DNA of 64,000 nt from Isoetes taiwanensis (GCA_021234155.1 JAJEKV010000002.1:42709203-42773202); one strand, 5' to 3'. Shown: positions 9,730 through 23,545, counted from the first letter of the stretch. The notes: generated by a model from the letters alone, not told the origin. Made by a program: numbers and translations.

Positions 9730-11746
9730 ATGAATCTTCCTGCCCACCCGTCAGCTATGGAGCCCCGTATTGCAGATTGGGAAGTAAGAAGGCTTTGTAA
9801 GGAAGGTCGTTTGAAGGAGGCAGTGGACGCCCTTCAAGAATCACGAGCTCGAATGCATACAGAGTCCTACATATCTCTTCTACAACTTTGTAGCAGTACA
9901 AGGAGGATGCCTGAAGGAAAGCAAGTCCATACCCACATCATAAAGTGTGGTGTAAGTTCACATCTCTTTTTGTCGAACACCTTGCTTACAATGTATCTTA
10001 ATTGTGGAAGTATGTCAGATGCATACCAAGTATTTGATGGCATGAGAGATAGGAATATCTTTTCTTGGACTTTGATAATTGGAAGTTACATAAAACAAGG
10101 AAGTGGTTGGCATGCCATTGTGCTTTTCGATCAAATGCAGCAGGAAAGGGTCAAACCAGACAAGGTTAGTCTAGCTAATATTGTCAATGCATGTGCAATC
10201 ATAGAAGATCTAAAACAGGGAAAACGAATTCATGCACAAATTTTAAACAAGAAGCTTGCGTTTGATATTTTTGTAGGGAATACACTTATCTGTATGTATG
10301 CCAAATGTGGAAGCATTGGAGATGCTAGAGAACTTTTTGACAGTTTGCCATTACCTGATGTTGGGTATAATCAGCATGGGAAAAAAAATGGAGACTTTCA
10401 AATTATTCAAGGAAATGGAACAAAGTAACGTAAAGCCAAACAGAGCTACCTTTGTCATGGTTGCTAGGGCTTGCATCGGCATAAACTCTTTGGAAAAGGG
10501 GAGAGGACTCCATCAGTCCATTAAAGATAGCGAATGCGGGTTGGATGCTATTCTAGGAAGTGCACTCATAGACATGTATTCTAAATGTGGTAGTTTAATG
10601 GATGCTCGGATGGTATTTGACAATATCATCATGCAAGACATTGTTTCATGGTCAGCTATAATTACTGCATATGTCCGGCATGGTGATGGCAAGGAAGCGC
10701 TTGTACTTTTTGAGAAAATGCATCATGGAGGTCTAAAACCAACCAGTGTCACTTTGCTTGCTGTTCTAAATGTGTGCTCTAGAGTTGCAGCTCCTGACTT
10801 GTGCAGGAAGATACATGACTACATTGTAAAATGTGGTTTTGAGTTGGACATGTGTTTGGGAAGTGCACTTGTGGACATGTATGGAAAATGTGGGCATATG
10901 GACAGTGCGTGTGAGGTTTTTAATTCCATGAGTGTTAAAAATATAGTTTCATGGAATGCAATGATATCAGGTTATGCCAAGAACTGTGACTGTCAGCATG
11001 TTGTTGAATGTTATGAGTAGATGCACCAAGATTGCTTAAAGCCAAATGAAGTTACCTTTGCAAGCATAATCATGGTGTGCGCCAGCACTGAAGCCATGTA
11101 TAGAGGAAGATTGCTGCACGCTAGTGTTATTAATGCTGGTTATCTATTTGATGTTTTTCTTGGCAATACAGTTATTGATATGTATATGAAATGTGGGGCG
11201 ATACATGAGGGGTAGATAGTTTTTGAAGGAATGCCTACTCACGATGTTGTATCATGGAATGCCGTAATTTCACAGCATTCTCTTTACTGTGGTGCAAATG
11301 CAGCACTTAATATCATTACATTGATGAAAGAAGATGGAATAACACCAAACCAGATTACTTATCTTAGCTTATTTAATGCTAGGTTCTTGAGTTATTCAAG
11401 AATATGCAATTAGAAGGCCTGAGAAAAGATGATATAACATTCATTTCTCTGCTAAGTGCATACAGCCATGCAGGCTTATTTGATGAATCTCACCATTCAT
11501 TTGTATCCATGGTTCCAAATCATGGAATTACTCCAAGTGTGTATGGTTGATCTTTTAGGCCGTGCTGCATGTCTTAGTGAAGCTAGGGACCTGATCTATT
11601 CATTGCCTTCGGAGCCGTGTGGCGCAATATGGACAATGTTCCTTGGTGCTTGTAAGGTTTTCAAAAATGTGAAAATAGCAGAGCATGCTTTTAAACAGCT
11701 TCTTCTGATGGAATCCAATAATATCTATGCTGCTTCAGAGCAATAA
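9730..11746 (+). pseudogene. PLS-class pentatricopeptide repeat (PPR) pseudogene
   Basis: PPR proteins of this class bind organelle RNA one repeat per base and act in editing, splicing or stability. The chosen start (MNLPAHPSAMEPRIADWEV) is the first Met before the repeats. Roughly a dozen 31-36-residue motifs follow, with typical PLS signatures: LCSSTRRMPEGKQVHTHII, GNTLICMYAKCGSIGDAREL, ALVDMYGKCGHMDSACEVF, NIVSWNAMISGYAK, YGLIF/CMVDLLGRAACLSEAR. The frame changes at about 10366. TAG stops interrupt the second frame at 11018-11020 and 11213-11215. Further frame changes occur near 11380 and 11550. The C-terminus stops in an E-like motif (LGACKVFKNVKIAEHAFKQL), and no DYW domain follows. With at least three frameshifts and two stops it cannot encode a full protein. 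The intact-looking spacing suggests recent decay. Confidence 0.9.
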
Positions 11747-13339
11747 ATAATGCCAATCCCAGCTTTAATATACATGGAAACAAAAACGAGATTGAAGAAT
11801 TTACATTTGATCAATTCCACAACCTATTAAACATTGAGGTTCCTATCGATCATGTACACGAGGGTTTAGATCCCACAAATTATGCACCATATTACTCTGG
11901 AAGGTGCTTCAAATTTGTGTGGAATTAAAGATGGTTGTGCAGTACTTAAATTCCAAGAGATTGTAGCCATTTCAGAAATCCATTTGTGGTGCCTATTTGC
12001 TTTTTTCCTAAGGCGATGAAGCTAAAGCCATCATCATCATCTTATCCGTTAATATACACATGTTTACTGTACGTTATTAGCAACCAATCCATTCTTGGAA
12101 AATAACTGAGGGTGCAAATCGTAATAAATAGAACATGGCAGCAACCAGCAATTGAATCAGTGTTCAATTTGACAGTATGATAAAAGTACCAGTCGTTTAT
12201 CTACTTCCCAATCTACAACACCCGCTAATATTATGTCTATCCAAACAAATTATGTATTTGAGTTTTGCCCATAGTGGTGATAGCCCTGGTGGTTAGACCT
12301 CATTGCCATACGTTGAAATCCCATCGGTTACCATTGCGTGGCAGATGACTGCAAGTCTCACCTCCTTTCCTTCAACAACAAAAATAATTTTAAAAAGGAA
12401 AGAAAAGAAGAGGCGTCCCATGTCATTAGCAAACAAACAATTTCTTTGCCATATGTTTGATATCGCCAAGTTCTAAACAACCACATTGGCTTGAAGAAAA
12501 TGCTAGAAACAAAAACATAGATTCATGATACAAGCCTTGGCAAAGAAAATGATTATGGGTCATTCATTAAGAAGGAAGTTTCACATAGCTGGGATTATTT
12601 TAAACACTTTATTTAAATAGGTGCCTTTAAATACAGTTATGATGGTTATGATATATGGAGTAAGTATAAATAAAGTTATCTGGCTAATAATTAGAGTATA
12701 CCTTATAGATTGTAAGGGCCTCTTGGATGTAATATATTCATTGTGAACATGAATACTCATGGATGGTGGTTGCTTCATGGCTATCTCTTAGCCATTATAA
12801 TTACACTTTGGTATGCTTAGATTTTGGGCATAATGTGGGTCAAATCCCACATATTCAAGATCGTCTTCCACGCCATTCAAAATTGAGAGATATACTCTAC
12901 CATAAAATGTCGAACATTAATAATGGATTCAACATTGTAGTTTTAGAACCAAACAAATGTCTGCACACTGGGGTATCTCATTTTCGATGTCCCTTTTGTC
13001 CCCCAATTTAGTACTAAAATCAATAAAGGTGGTTGGAAATCTTGGAGGCAATTTCAAATTTAGAAAACAAAAATAGCAATAAAAAATTGAATTCCTTGAA
13101 TCTTGGAGAACCGGGCTACAGTGCGTGCATGTGTTGAGCCCCGATAAAGAAAACTAAAACACCAACGAAATCATCATTCTTGCTTCTCGTCTTTCGATAT
13201 GTTCAAGGTTTGAATGGAACCAATGGATTGTGTTTCTTTTTCCTATTTGCAACATTCAATTTGTGAGTTATTAGCGTATTTGAATGCCTAGCCTTATGAA
13301 TTATGAATTGGGCATGGAAATAGCATTCCACTGATATGT
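11747..13339. other. Intergenic, SINE-like head at about 12270-12400
   Basis: No coding region was recognised. At 12275-12330 a tRNA-like A box (TAGCCCTGGTGGTTAGACC) and a weak B box (CGTTGAAATCCCA) are followed by a CT-rich and then A-rich end near 12400. This is the layout of a tRNA-derived SINE. Confidence 0.35.
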
Positions 13340-13625
13340 TTGAGTCCAGTTTTTTGGGTTGCCCGTAAGGGGAAAACCCTCATCCATGTGGGTTTGTGGC
13401 ATATTCCAAGTATATGTCAGTATATGCTCGAAAACATGACCTTGAAGTGCAATTTAAGCCATTTCACTCTCGGGTCACGGAGGGCAACCCTCCGTGCGCA
13501 GCACCTTGTTTCTTCTTCTTTTCTTCTTCTTTTTTGCTTTAACGTGACAAGACAGCACAATAACCCCCTATATTTCTTTGGCTCAAACATGACCATGGTT
13601 GATAAATAAAGCGCTCACATTCTAG
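13340..13625. repeat. Repeat related to the region upstream of the PPR pseudogene
   Basis: GGGTTGCCCGTAAGGGG followed by AACCCTCATCCATGTGGG at 13358-13400 matches the direct-orientation sequence at about 9430-9470. In contrast, the block at 13575-13612 (on the minus strand GCTTTATTTATCAACCATGG) matches 9379-9405 in inverted orientation. The two copies thus share parts in both orientations, one on each side of the PPR pseudogene. Confidence 0.5.
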
Positions 13626-14136
13626 AGAATAATTTGAAAATCACCACATACAGCAATATAGACACCACATATTGGACCACCTATTGGTGAATTAAAGATG
13701 AGCACGTGACAGGAACACATGAGTCGGTAGTGACGAACATTAATCCGGATTCTACAGATGTGCGCTATTAGATAGTTGACCAAGGATTCTCCAGAGAGAA
13801 TATCCAAGCACAATTTCTTGTATCTAGTAATGTAGCCATAAAAATAGCTTAAGAATGGCTTATGTCATGTTTGACATTGTAGGTGGCTATACTTGGACTT
13901 GTGTAGAATTTTAAATGAAAGTTAACAAGCTAATTTGTGCTTAGTGCCTGTCCTTCAAGGAGAGCATTACGTAGAAGCAAAATATAGTGCTATCAGCTTT
14001 CATGCTTTCAACCTCCTAGTAAATTTATATTAAAAAAAATTTTCAATGATCGCACGTCAAGAATTGCAGCTAATTAACATATCGACATTTCTAAATAGAA
14101 CCGCCATCCAGGGAGCGTCAATAACCTCTGCAGTAT
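13626..14136. other. Downstream region of RPT2
   Basis: AT-rich sequence past the RPT2 stop, presumably containing its 3' untranslated region and polyadenylation site. No separate gene was recognised. Confidence 0.4.
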
Positions 14137-16695
<2,559 letters not shown>

Positions 16696-16702
16696 CTAAT
16701 CT

Positions 16703-16710
16703 TAGGGTTT
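16703..16710 (-). promoter_or_regulatory. Telo-box upstream of RPT2
   Basis: The minus strand reads AAACCCTA 14-21 bp upstream of the RPT2 start codon. Telo-boxes near the transcription start are common in plant housekeeping genes such as those for ribosomal and proteasomal proteins. The functional role here is inferred. Confidence 0.5.
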
Positions 16711-17333
16711 GGAACGAGGACGATGAGCAAGCTATTATATTATACATTTTCCTAGAAACATTTTCCGGTGTATTGGGCATTTGAAATGGTGTTTTCATAA
16801 GTATTCTGAAAATAGTGTTGGCGTTGGAGATGTCTGCATTTTTGGTCGGGTTGTTTGCCACAGCAAAATAGAATAGAATATGATTTTATCGTCCACGGAG
16901 ACCAAAATAGCAGCTCGTTAGGTGCAAGGCCTTATATCGATGTTTGTTTCCAAGGACTTCGAATTTTTATTCTCGTAGCTTCTTTTCATGGGTTGCCCAT
17001 CTTACTCGATTCATGCAAATGGACGAATGGGATATAAAATACTGACCATTTGTATTTCATACGAACATGCCAACTACATGATGTTTAAGATGCAAAGTAG
17101 GGAACTTTGTGATGTCGGATAAGGAATTTATGATGAACAAAGCATGCCCTATTCTTCCTTTTTATTCTTTAATGTGTTCTTTCTTGCAGCTGGATTTAAA
17201 ATGAGGGAGTTGGAAAGGTGCCAAATATTACATTTTTAGATTGGAAGGAACATCGATCAACATACCACCAAAGATATCTTGCAGATCCTGTAAGTCCAAT
17301 ACAACCATAAGTTGAATCCACCTTAAGTTTAAA
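16711..17333. other. Intergenic, RPT2 promoter side
   Basis: No coding region was recognised. The first few hundred bases are the presumed RPT2 promoter. Confidence 0.3.
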
Positions 17334-17470
17334 GGCCATGCAGGTTCATGCAATTTCTTTTGATAGATTGGCTATATAGAACCCTTGGACAATTCTGAGC
17401 TAAGGCCATGCAAATTTATGCAATTTCTTTTGATAGATTGCCTGTATAGAACAATAAATAATTCTAAGCT
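17334..17470 (+). repeat. Two tandem copies of a 70-bp unit
   Basis: Copies start at 17334 and 17404, both beginning GGCCATGCA and sharing ATGCAATTTCTTTTGATAGA. The match is near-complete apart from a few substitutions. Confidence 0.8.
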
Positions 17471-17621
17471 CAACTTTTCAATGTTTTTGTGCCACAAGCT
17501 GGTTATATTATAGTTAATGAGCCCCTGTTGTTGCATCAACATCTAAAGAATCTTAGGAAATATTTCCTCTTCAGTGCTCGTCACTATCCCTTTCTTTGCC
17601 CTGGGAAGTTCTAGCATATGA

Positions 17622-18132
17622 CGTCATGAACCTATGCGAAAACAAGAAAAATACGTGGAAAATATGCAAGAAATACGGAAGAAATACGCCAAGATCGGCA
17701 AAGAATCTGATATATGAACAGGAATCAAGAATTCAATGGTCCAAAGGCAAGCAGGAAAACGAGACGGATGCCTAGAAGGCTCAAGACTGGCGTTGAACCG
17801 GAATGGTTCGACAAAAAGGAGGTGCCTCCTTATATATCTAGGCCAACAGCCAGGATCGCGCCACTTCAATGGATGAGATCGTGCCAAGTGTCGCGTGCAT
17901 TTAGGCTCTAGAACATTCTAGAACCTCCTAGAGATAGTCCCATATATGAGAAAGACGTGAATATCTTCAACAGATATTGGTAGCGCACTTGGTAAGGTTG
18001 TGTGATTCGCAACTGGAAGGTTGCGAGTTCAAACCCTGTCTTGTGCAACTACCCTTTTGCATCCGTGTGACAACCATCTTTTGTACATACGAGTATAATG
18101 TTCGTATAATATGAATATCCGTATGGTCGTCA
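17622..18132 (-). repeat. 3' LTR of the Gypsy element
   Basis: About 510 bp, beginning TGACGACCATACGG on the minus strand at 18132 and ending near 17622. It matches the other LTR at roughly nine bases in ten. A tRNA-like segment lies inside on the opposite strand. Confidence 0.85.
17977..18050 (+). other. tRNA-like segment inside the 3' LTR (antisense to the element)
   Basis: TTGGTAGCGCACTTGG resembles a tRNA D-arm/A box, and AGTTCAAACCC at 18026-18036 fits the B-box consensus at 10 of 11 positions. The strand is opposite to the element's genes. It is probably a tRNA-derived insertion fixed in the LTR rather than a working tRNA gene; I cannot fold a full acceptor stem. Confidence 0.45.
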
Positions 18133-18849
18133 CACCATCCCCCTCCTACGACGGCGACGAGTCCTCGGAGCTGGGGCCGGGGTACTCAAACTTGGCTTGT
18201 TCGAGTAACGCCAGTAAAAATCCGCAATTTTGTCAGGCGCACTAGTCAAATTCTCGGCAGGCTCCCAGGTTCTATCACTTGGCGAGTAACCTTTCCAATC
18301 GACAAAGTAGTACAATCGTCGATGAAGAAACTTGGAGTCCAGAATCTCTCGAACCTCGAATTCCTCATGATCATCAATCTTGACTGGTGGTGGAGGTGGA
18401 GGTACTCGATCTGGAAATGGATTCGCTATATAGGGTTCCAACAAAGACACATGGAACACTGGGTGAAGCCGAATTGATGGCGGAAGCTCAAGACGGAAAG
18501 CAGCATCACCAACTCGTTCAATGATCCGATAGGGACCTAAGCGCCGGTAGTCGAGTTTGTTACAAGGGCGAGCTGTCGGCAAATCCCGACGCAAGCGCCA
18601 AACAAGATCACCAACTGCAAAATGAGGAGCGTCCTGACGGTGCTGATCTGCATGATAACGATAACGTGCTTGGGCCTGGAGGAGATGATGTTGAAGATCA
18701 TCCTGGAGCATGCGGAGCTTCTCGAGCCTGTCCTCGGCACTGGGATTGACTGAGTCATATCCAGGAGCAGTGAAACACCACCGGGGATGCATGCCGAAAT
18801 TAATAAAGAATGGAGTTTGGCCTATAGAGGCATGGATTATTGTAAGCAA
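18130..18849 (-). pseudogene. Gypsy integrase C-terminus and chromodomain
   Basis: The frame starts within the integrase C-terminal part (QTPFFINFGMHPR). It continues through the conserved GPYRIIERVGDAAFRLELP segment and LHPVFHVSLLEPY. It ends with a chromodomain: ILDSKFLHRRLYYFVDWKG, then YSPSDRTWEPAENL. Chromodomains steer chromovirus integration to chromatin carrying particular histone marks. The frame is offset from the preceding integrase core, so the polyprotein is broken near 18830. The C-terminus is basic (RTRRRRRRG). Confidence 0.9.
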
Positions 18850-19674
18850 ATTCTGTCAGCGGTAGCCAATCAACCCAGTCATCCTGCTGATAATTGATGA
18901 AGCATAGCAAATACTGCTCAAGTGTTTGATTGGTGCGCTCCACCTGCCCATTGGTCTCTGGGTGATGTCTGGAAGAGAGCGAGCATTCCACATGCAAGAG
19001 TTGCAATAGACGCTTCCAACAGCTAGCAACAAACTGAGGGCCGCGGTCACTGACAATGTTATCTGATAAGCCATGGAGTCGAACCACCTCGCGAAGCAAG
19101 AGAACTGATGTGGCTTCACTGGAGATAGAAGTGCTGCAATGAATGAAATGTGCCATCTTGGAAAAACGGCCAACAATAACAATGATGGCGTCATGGCCTT
19201 GGGAGGATGGAAGCTCGACAATAAATTCATCAAAATACTCTTTCAAGAACCGGCTGGAACTGGTAAAGGCTGAAGCAGGCCATGTGGGCAGTGCTTGGGA
19301 GCTTTTGCACGACAACAAATATCACATGAGCGTACAAAAGTCTCAACAGTGCGGCGAAGATCTGGCCACCAATAATCTCGAGCAATAAGTTCCAGAGTCT
19401 TGGCAATGCCAAAATGGCCGGCGAGAGGAGAATCATGACAGGACTGCAGAACTTGAAGTCGAGGGGCACCATCCAGAATATACAGGAATCCATCATGAAA
19501 CAGAAGTCCATCTCGAACCTCAAAATGATCATAGTCCAACCGCATTTGTCGGGAAGATGATGCTGAGCCGAGTTGTGATATTATGTCTTGCGCCAATGGA
19601 TCAGAAGAAAGAGATGCTCGAACAGAATCCAACAAAGATGTATCATGAGGCCTCTCGAACAAAATGATGGCCAT
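18800..19674 (-). pseudogene. Gypsy integrase zinc finger and catalytic core
   Basis: The 19243-19674 frame holds the H2C2 zinc-binding domain (CHDSPLAGHFGIAKT, then CDICCRAKAP). The overlapping 18800-19318 frame holds the core: FIVELPSSQGHDAIIVIVGR with the first catalytic Asp region altered at the frame junction, then VSDRGPQFVASCWK, and HPETNGQVERTNQTLEQYL with the catalytic Glu region. The two frames differ, so a frameshift lies near 19240-19320. Integrase inserts the cDNA copy into chromosomal DNA; this one is inactive as written. Confidence 0.9.
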
Positions 19675-21021
19675 GAGCTGTAAACGATCAGGTCCTAGAA
19701 TAACATGTGATTGCTGATCAAATGCTGGCTCCCCCGCCTTAGGTTTGAAATAAGATCTGCGAGAAAGAGCATCTGATTTTCCTTGAAGCGTGCCAGGCCG
19801 CTACTTGATGATGAAATCAAAGCGGGATAACACTTGTGTATGCCACCGAGCCTAACGACGATAAAAATCTCGAGCAGACTGAAAATACTCCAGATTGCGA
19901 TGGTCCATATACACAGTCACCTTATGAGGAGAACCCTCAAGAAATCGTTGCCACTCCTGAAAAGAGTCAACAATCACCAAAAGTTCCTTATCATAAATAG
20001 GATAGTTGATTTCTGCAGCCTGGAACCTTCGGGAATAATAGGCGATCGGGTGCAGCTCATGATGATCCCCCTCTTGCGACAAGATGCTGCCAAGAGCAAA
20101 ATCTGATGCATCATCTTCGAGAATATAGGGACCCGCAGGATCTGGGTGTGCAAGAATAGGTGCTGCTATAAAAGCATGCTTTAGAGTGATGAATGTTGAT
20201 TCTGCTTCAATTGTCCATTTAAAAGGAACATCGTTCCTGATGAGACGTGTCAAAGGCAAGACAATCTCCGAATAGTCCTTGATGAAGTGGCGATAAAAAT
20301 TGGCAAATCCCAAGAAGCACTGTACATCTTTAATCGAGGAAGGTGTTTCCCAATCAAGAACTGTGCTGACCTTCTCTAGATCCATGGTAACACCCTGAGA
20401 CGTGATGTGATAGCCCAGAAACTCGACATTGTCCTGCTCGAACTGACACTTCTCCAGCTTGGCATAAAGTCCATGTTCCCGTAGCTTCTGAAGGACCTTC
20501 TTGACATGTTCTTCATGCTCCTCCAAAGTCTTCAAATAAATCAGAATATCATCTAGATAGACGATAATAAAAAGATCTAAAAACTCCCAAAAAATATCGT
20601 TAGCCATGTGCTAAAAGACCGCTGGAGCATTGGTAAGGCCGAAAGGCATGACGGTATACTCAAAATGACCATACCGAGTTCGAAAGGTTGTCTTCCACTC
20701 ATCACCTTCTCTGATGCGGATAAGATTATAGGCACCTCGAAGATCAATTTTCGTGAAGTATCGTGCACCTTGTAGCCGCTCAAGTAGCTCTGGAATCAGA
20801 GGGAGAGGATACCGATTACGCACTGTGATCTTGTTGAGGCCGCGATAATCCACAACCAGCCACAACGAACCATCCTTCTTGGAAACAAAAAAGATGGAAG
20901 CTCCTGTGGGTGACTGAGAATGTCGAATAAACCCAGTTGCAAGATTCTCCTCGATATAGGTCCGCAAAGTCTTCAATTCTGTTGGCGACAAGCCATAGAT
21001 AGGGCCAAATGGCGGGGTCAT
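19675..21021 (-). pseudogene. Gypsy reverse transcriptase and RNase H
   Basis: The RT runs from [18 protein letters not shown] through [20 protein letters not shown], the [16 protein letters not shown] block, [15 protein letters not shown] and [16 protein letters not shown] stop at 20608-20610 sits where the family usually has Gln (AVF-stop-HMAND). The same frame then continues with the catalytic YLDD, LEKCQF and the FLGFANFYRHFI connection. RNase H follows (LEDDASDFALGSILSQ, AYYSRRFQAAEINYPIYDKE, VYMDHRNLEYF), ending in a stop at about 19852. Remnants continue to 19675. Two stops disable the protein. Confidence 0.92.
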
Positions 21022-21029
21022 CCCAGTGG

Positions 21030-22187
21030 CTAAAGATCAATGGGGCAGTCATAAGGACGATGCTCCGGAAGCTTGCTAGCTTTGACCTTATCAAAAACAT
21101 CGCCAAAATCCTTGTACTTATCATAAAGGACAGGAGCAGACATTTCTAAAGCAGAGCTAGTCGAAGGATGGACTTGGATTGCAAATACTGATCTGGGATT
21201 TTGCCTACCAGATCTAATAAACTTGTGAAGACAGATCTTTGAGATCTGGGCCGAGGGCGCGAAAAGCCTCTGAAGCGGGATCAAAACGGGGCGAGAGCGA
21301 AACGGGGAGGCGTAAGTAGGAGCAACTAGGACAGGAATTGGAGTAGGAACTGGATCAAGAACTGGAGCAGGGGCAGGAACTGGAGCAAGAACTGGAGCAG
21401 GGGCAGAAACCGGAACTGGAGCAGGAGCAGAAATTGGAACTGGAGCAAGAGCTGGAGCTGGAGCAGGAACATCATCAAGAACATAATCAGAATCTGGGGC
21501 ATGAACTGGAGCAGAGGCAAGAGTGGAATCAGAACATGGAGCAGAAACAGGAACAACAAAGACGGAATCAGGGGCCCACGATACTGCACGGATCGAGGTC
21601 GATGTTGGCGTAGAGACCTGATCTGCAGAAGAACTGGAACTGGAGCTAGAACCAACAAATCGAAATGATCTAGTACGCCAATCAATCCGTGGATTATGTA
21701 GCTCGAGCCAAGGCAGATCCAAGACTATTGGTGCATGTGGGCTAGCGATGAGATTGAAGGAAATATTACAGGAAACTCCCTCAAACAAAACTTGAAGAGG
21801 CGCAGTACATTCTGTGACTGTACCCGAGGAGATCTCTCGTTCATCAATCACTTCGACAGAACCAGGATGCTCAACCTTGCTTCTAGGGATGGCGTGCTTA
21901 CTGGCGAATGCACTATCCATAAAACAAGCATTTGCACCACAATCAAGTTGCGCCAACACTTGCAATCTTCCAACCTCTGATTTCAATGATATAGGGATGA
22001 AGAATGCTTTGCTGACCTTATCCGATGGAATAAACATGTCAAGAAGTGTGGAAGGACTCTGAGAAAAGGCGGCCAGCCGATGAGAGACTCCTACTACTCG
22101 GACCGGCCCCTGAAGTTTTCTGACTGATTTGGGTGCTTCACAGGACATGCACGAGCAATATGGCCAGCTCCTCCACAGTAGAGGCAA
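21030..22187 (-). pseudogene. Gypsy aspartic protease with Ala/Pro-rich spacer
   Basis: This open frame of 385 codons encodes the retropepsin region: LAQLDCGANACFMDSAFASK, then a VLDLPWLELHNPRIDW block. The catalytic triad position reads Asp-Cys-Gly where Asp-Ser-Gly or Asp-Thr-Gly is usual. A spacer of about 80 residues follows, made largely of Ala-Pro and Val-Pro repeats (21330-21530). The frame then leads to the RT, with [11 protein letters not shown] at its end. A frame change at about 21025 separates it from RT. Confidence 0.85.
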
Positions 22188-23033
22188 AGATTAGCCTCTC
22201 TCCGACGCTGCTTCTCGGTGGCAGATAAAGGTCCTCGAACTGCCCGATCAATCTGCATAGGCTTAGGTCCGGACCTGCTGGATTCTATAGATGAAACCGG
22301 GGAGGACGTAGCTACAGGCGCTTGTGTGATTGGGAAGACCTGGCTACGTCTCTCTTGCCTACGTTCGAAAAGCCGATTATCACATCGAACAGCAAATCTG
22401 ATGGCTTCTTCCAAAGTTTGAGGATCCTCTATAGACAACAACATATCTTTCACATCCTCTCGTAATGCCCTTCGAAAACAATCTCGAAGTGCAACATCAT
22501 CCCAGGCAGTATCTACCACAATTTGACGAAATTCTGATGCATATACTGAAGCTGGACGAGAGCCTTAGGCGCATCCAAAGCATGCCTCGAGCTCTGCAGT
22601 GAAAGCAGCAAAATCTTGCAACTCTGGGGCTCCTTTCTCCAATAAAGGAGCAAACCAACTTAGAGCTGGCCCTGTGAGAAGAGAACCAATCAGCCCAACT
22701 TGTGTCCTGGGTCGTGGGATATCTATGAGGATGGAGCTGAATCTCAAGCCTGATCTGATTCAAAAAACTGCGAAGCTTGGACCGAGTGCCGTCAAACTTC
22801 TCTGACAGGCTGATCTTAGGCTCTGATAGCCTCAATCCCGAGCTAGAAGTAGATTCATGTACGTTCCTTAAGCTCTTTATTGTCCAACTGCAACTGCTGG
22901 CATACTTGAACAAACTGCTGGACCTGCTGTAATAGTGTCGAAACCTCCTCCATAGATATAAGATCACCAAATATGAGCAAAAAAAATGCTTAGGGTCAGA
23001 GCAGGCAAGAACCGGTAAAGGATTTCGGTTCAA
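22094..23033 (-). pseudogene. Gypsy gag with CCHC zinc knuckle
   Basis: Three frames together give a Ty3-type gag. KISLSEKFDGTRSKLRSFLN (about 22780) is the start of the capsid-like domain. LLTGPALSWFAPLLEKGAP (22565-22747) is its conserved core. The 22094-22519 frame carries FRRALREDVKDMLL and the zinc knuckle CLYCGGAGHIARACP. Frame changes near 22740 and 22560 break it. Gag would package the element RNA in cytoplasmic particles. Confidence 0.88.
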
Positions 23034-23035
23034 AC

Positions 23036-23545
23036 TGTCATGAACCTACGTGAAAACAAGGAAAATACGTGGAAAATATGCAAGAAATACGGAAGAAATA
23101 CGCCAAGATTGGCAAAGAATCTGATATATGAACAGGAATCAAGAATACAATGGCCCGAAGGCAAGCAGAAACACGAGACAGATGCCTAGAAGGCTCAAGA
23201 CTGGCATTGAACCGGAATGGTTCGACAAGAAGGAGGTGCCTCTTTATATATCTAGGCCAACGGTCAGGATGGCGCCACTCCAATGGATGAGATTGCGCCA
23301 AGTGTCGCGCATGCATCTAGAATATTCTAGAACCTCCTGGAGATAGTCCCACATATGAAAAAGACGTGAAGGAATGTCTTCAACAAATATTGGTAGCGCA
23401 CTTGGCAAGGGTGTGTCACTCGCAATTGGAAGGTTGCGAGTTCAAACCCTGTCTTGTGCAACTACTCTTTTACATCCATGTGATAACTATCTTTTGTACA
23501 TACGAGTATAATGTTCGTATGATACGAATATCCGTATGGTCGTCA
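23036..23545 (-). repeat. 5' LTR of the Gypsy element
   Basis: Begins TGACGACCATACGG on the minus strand at 23545 and ends ...TTCATGACA at 23036. The internal sequence then reads GTTTGAACCGAAATCC. This is not the usual TGGTATCAGAGC primer site. Confidence 0.85.
23391..23463 (+). other. tRNA-like segment inside the 5' LTR (antisense)
   Basis: This is the same tRNA-like block as in the other LTR: TGGTAGCGCACTTGG, then AGTTCAAACCC at 23439-23449. Its presence in both LTRs shows it was part of the LTR before insertion. Confidence 0.45.

Larger units (their letters stand above)
17622..23545 (-). mobile_element. Ty3/Gypsy chromovirus, full-length but degenerate
   Basis: This element of about 5.9 kb is read on the minus strand and bounded by two LTRs. 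In element order it carries gag with a CCHC knuckle, aspartic protease, an Ala/Pro-rich spacer, reverse transcriptase, RNase H, integrase and a chromodomain. The chromodomain places it among chromoviruses. Stops and frame changes break gag and pol in several places, so it is not autonomous. The flanking pentamers TATGA (17617-17621) and AATGA (23546-23550) differ at one base and are the likely target-site duplication. The roughly 10 percent LTR divergence seen by eye means an old insertion. Confidence 0.92.

Noticed and set aside
18000-18050. Calling a functional tRNA gene in the Gypsy LTR
   Set aside because: Only the A/B-box-like parts are convincing; an acceptor stem could not be formed.
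21326-21685. Leu-rich frame overlapping the Gypsy protease region
   Set aside because: It is a shadow frame of the Ala/Pro-repeat spacer.
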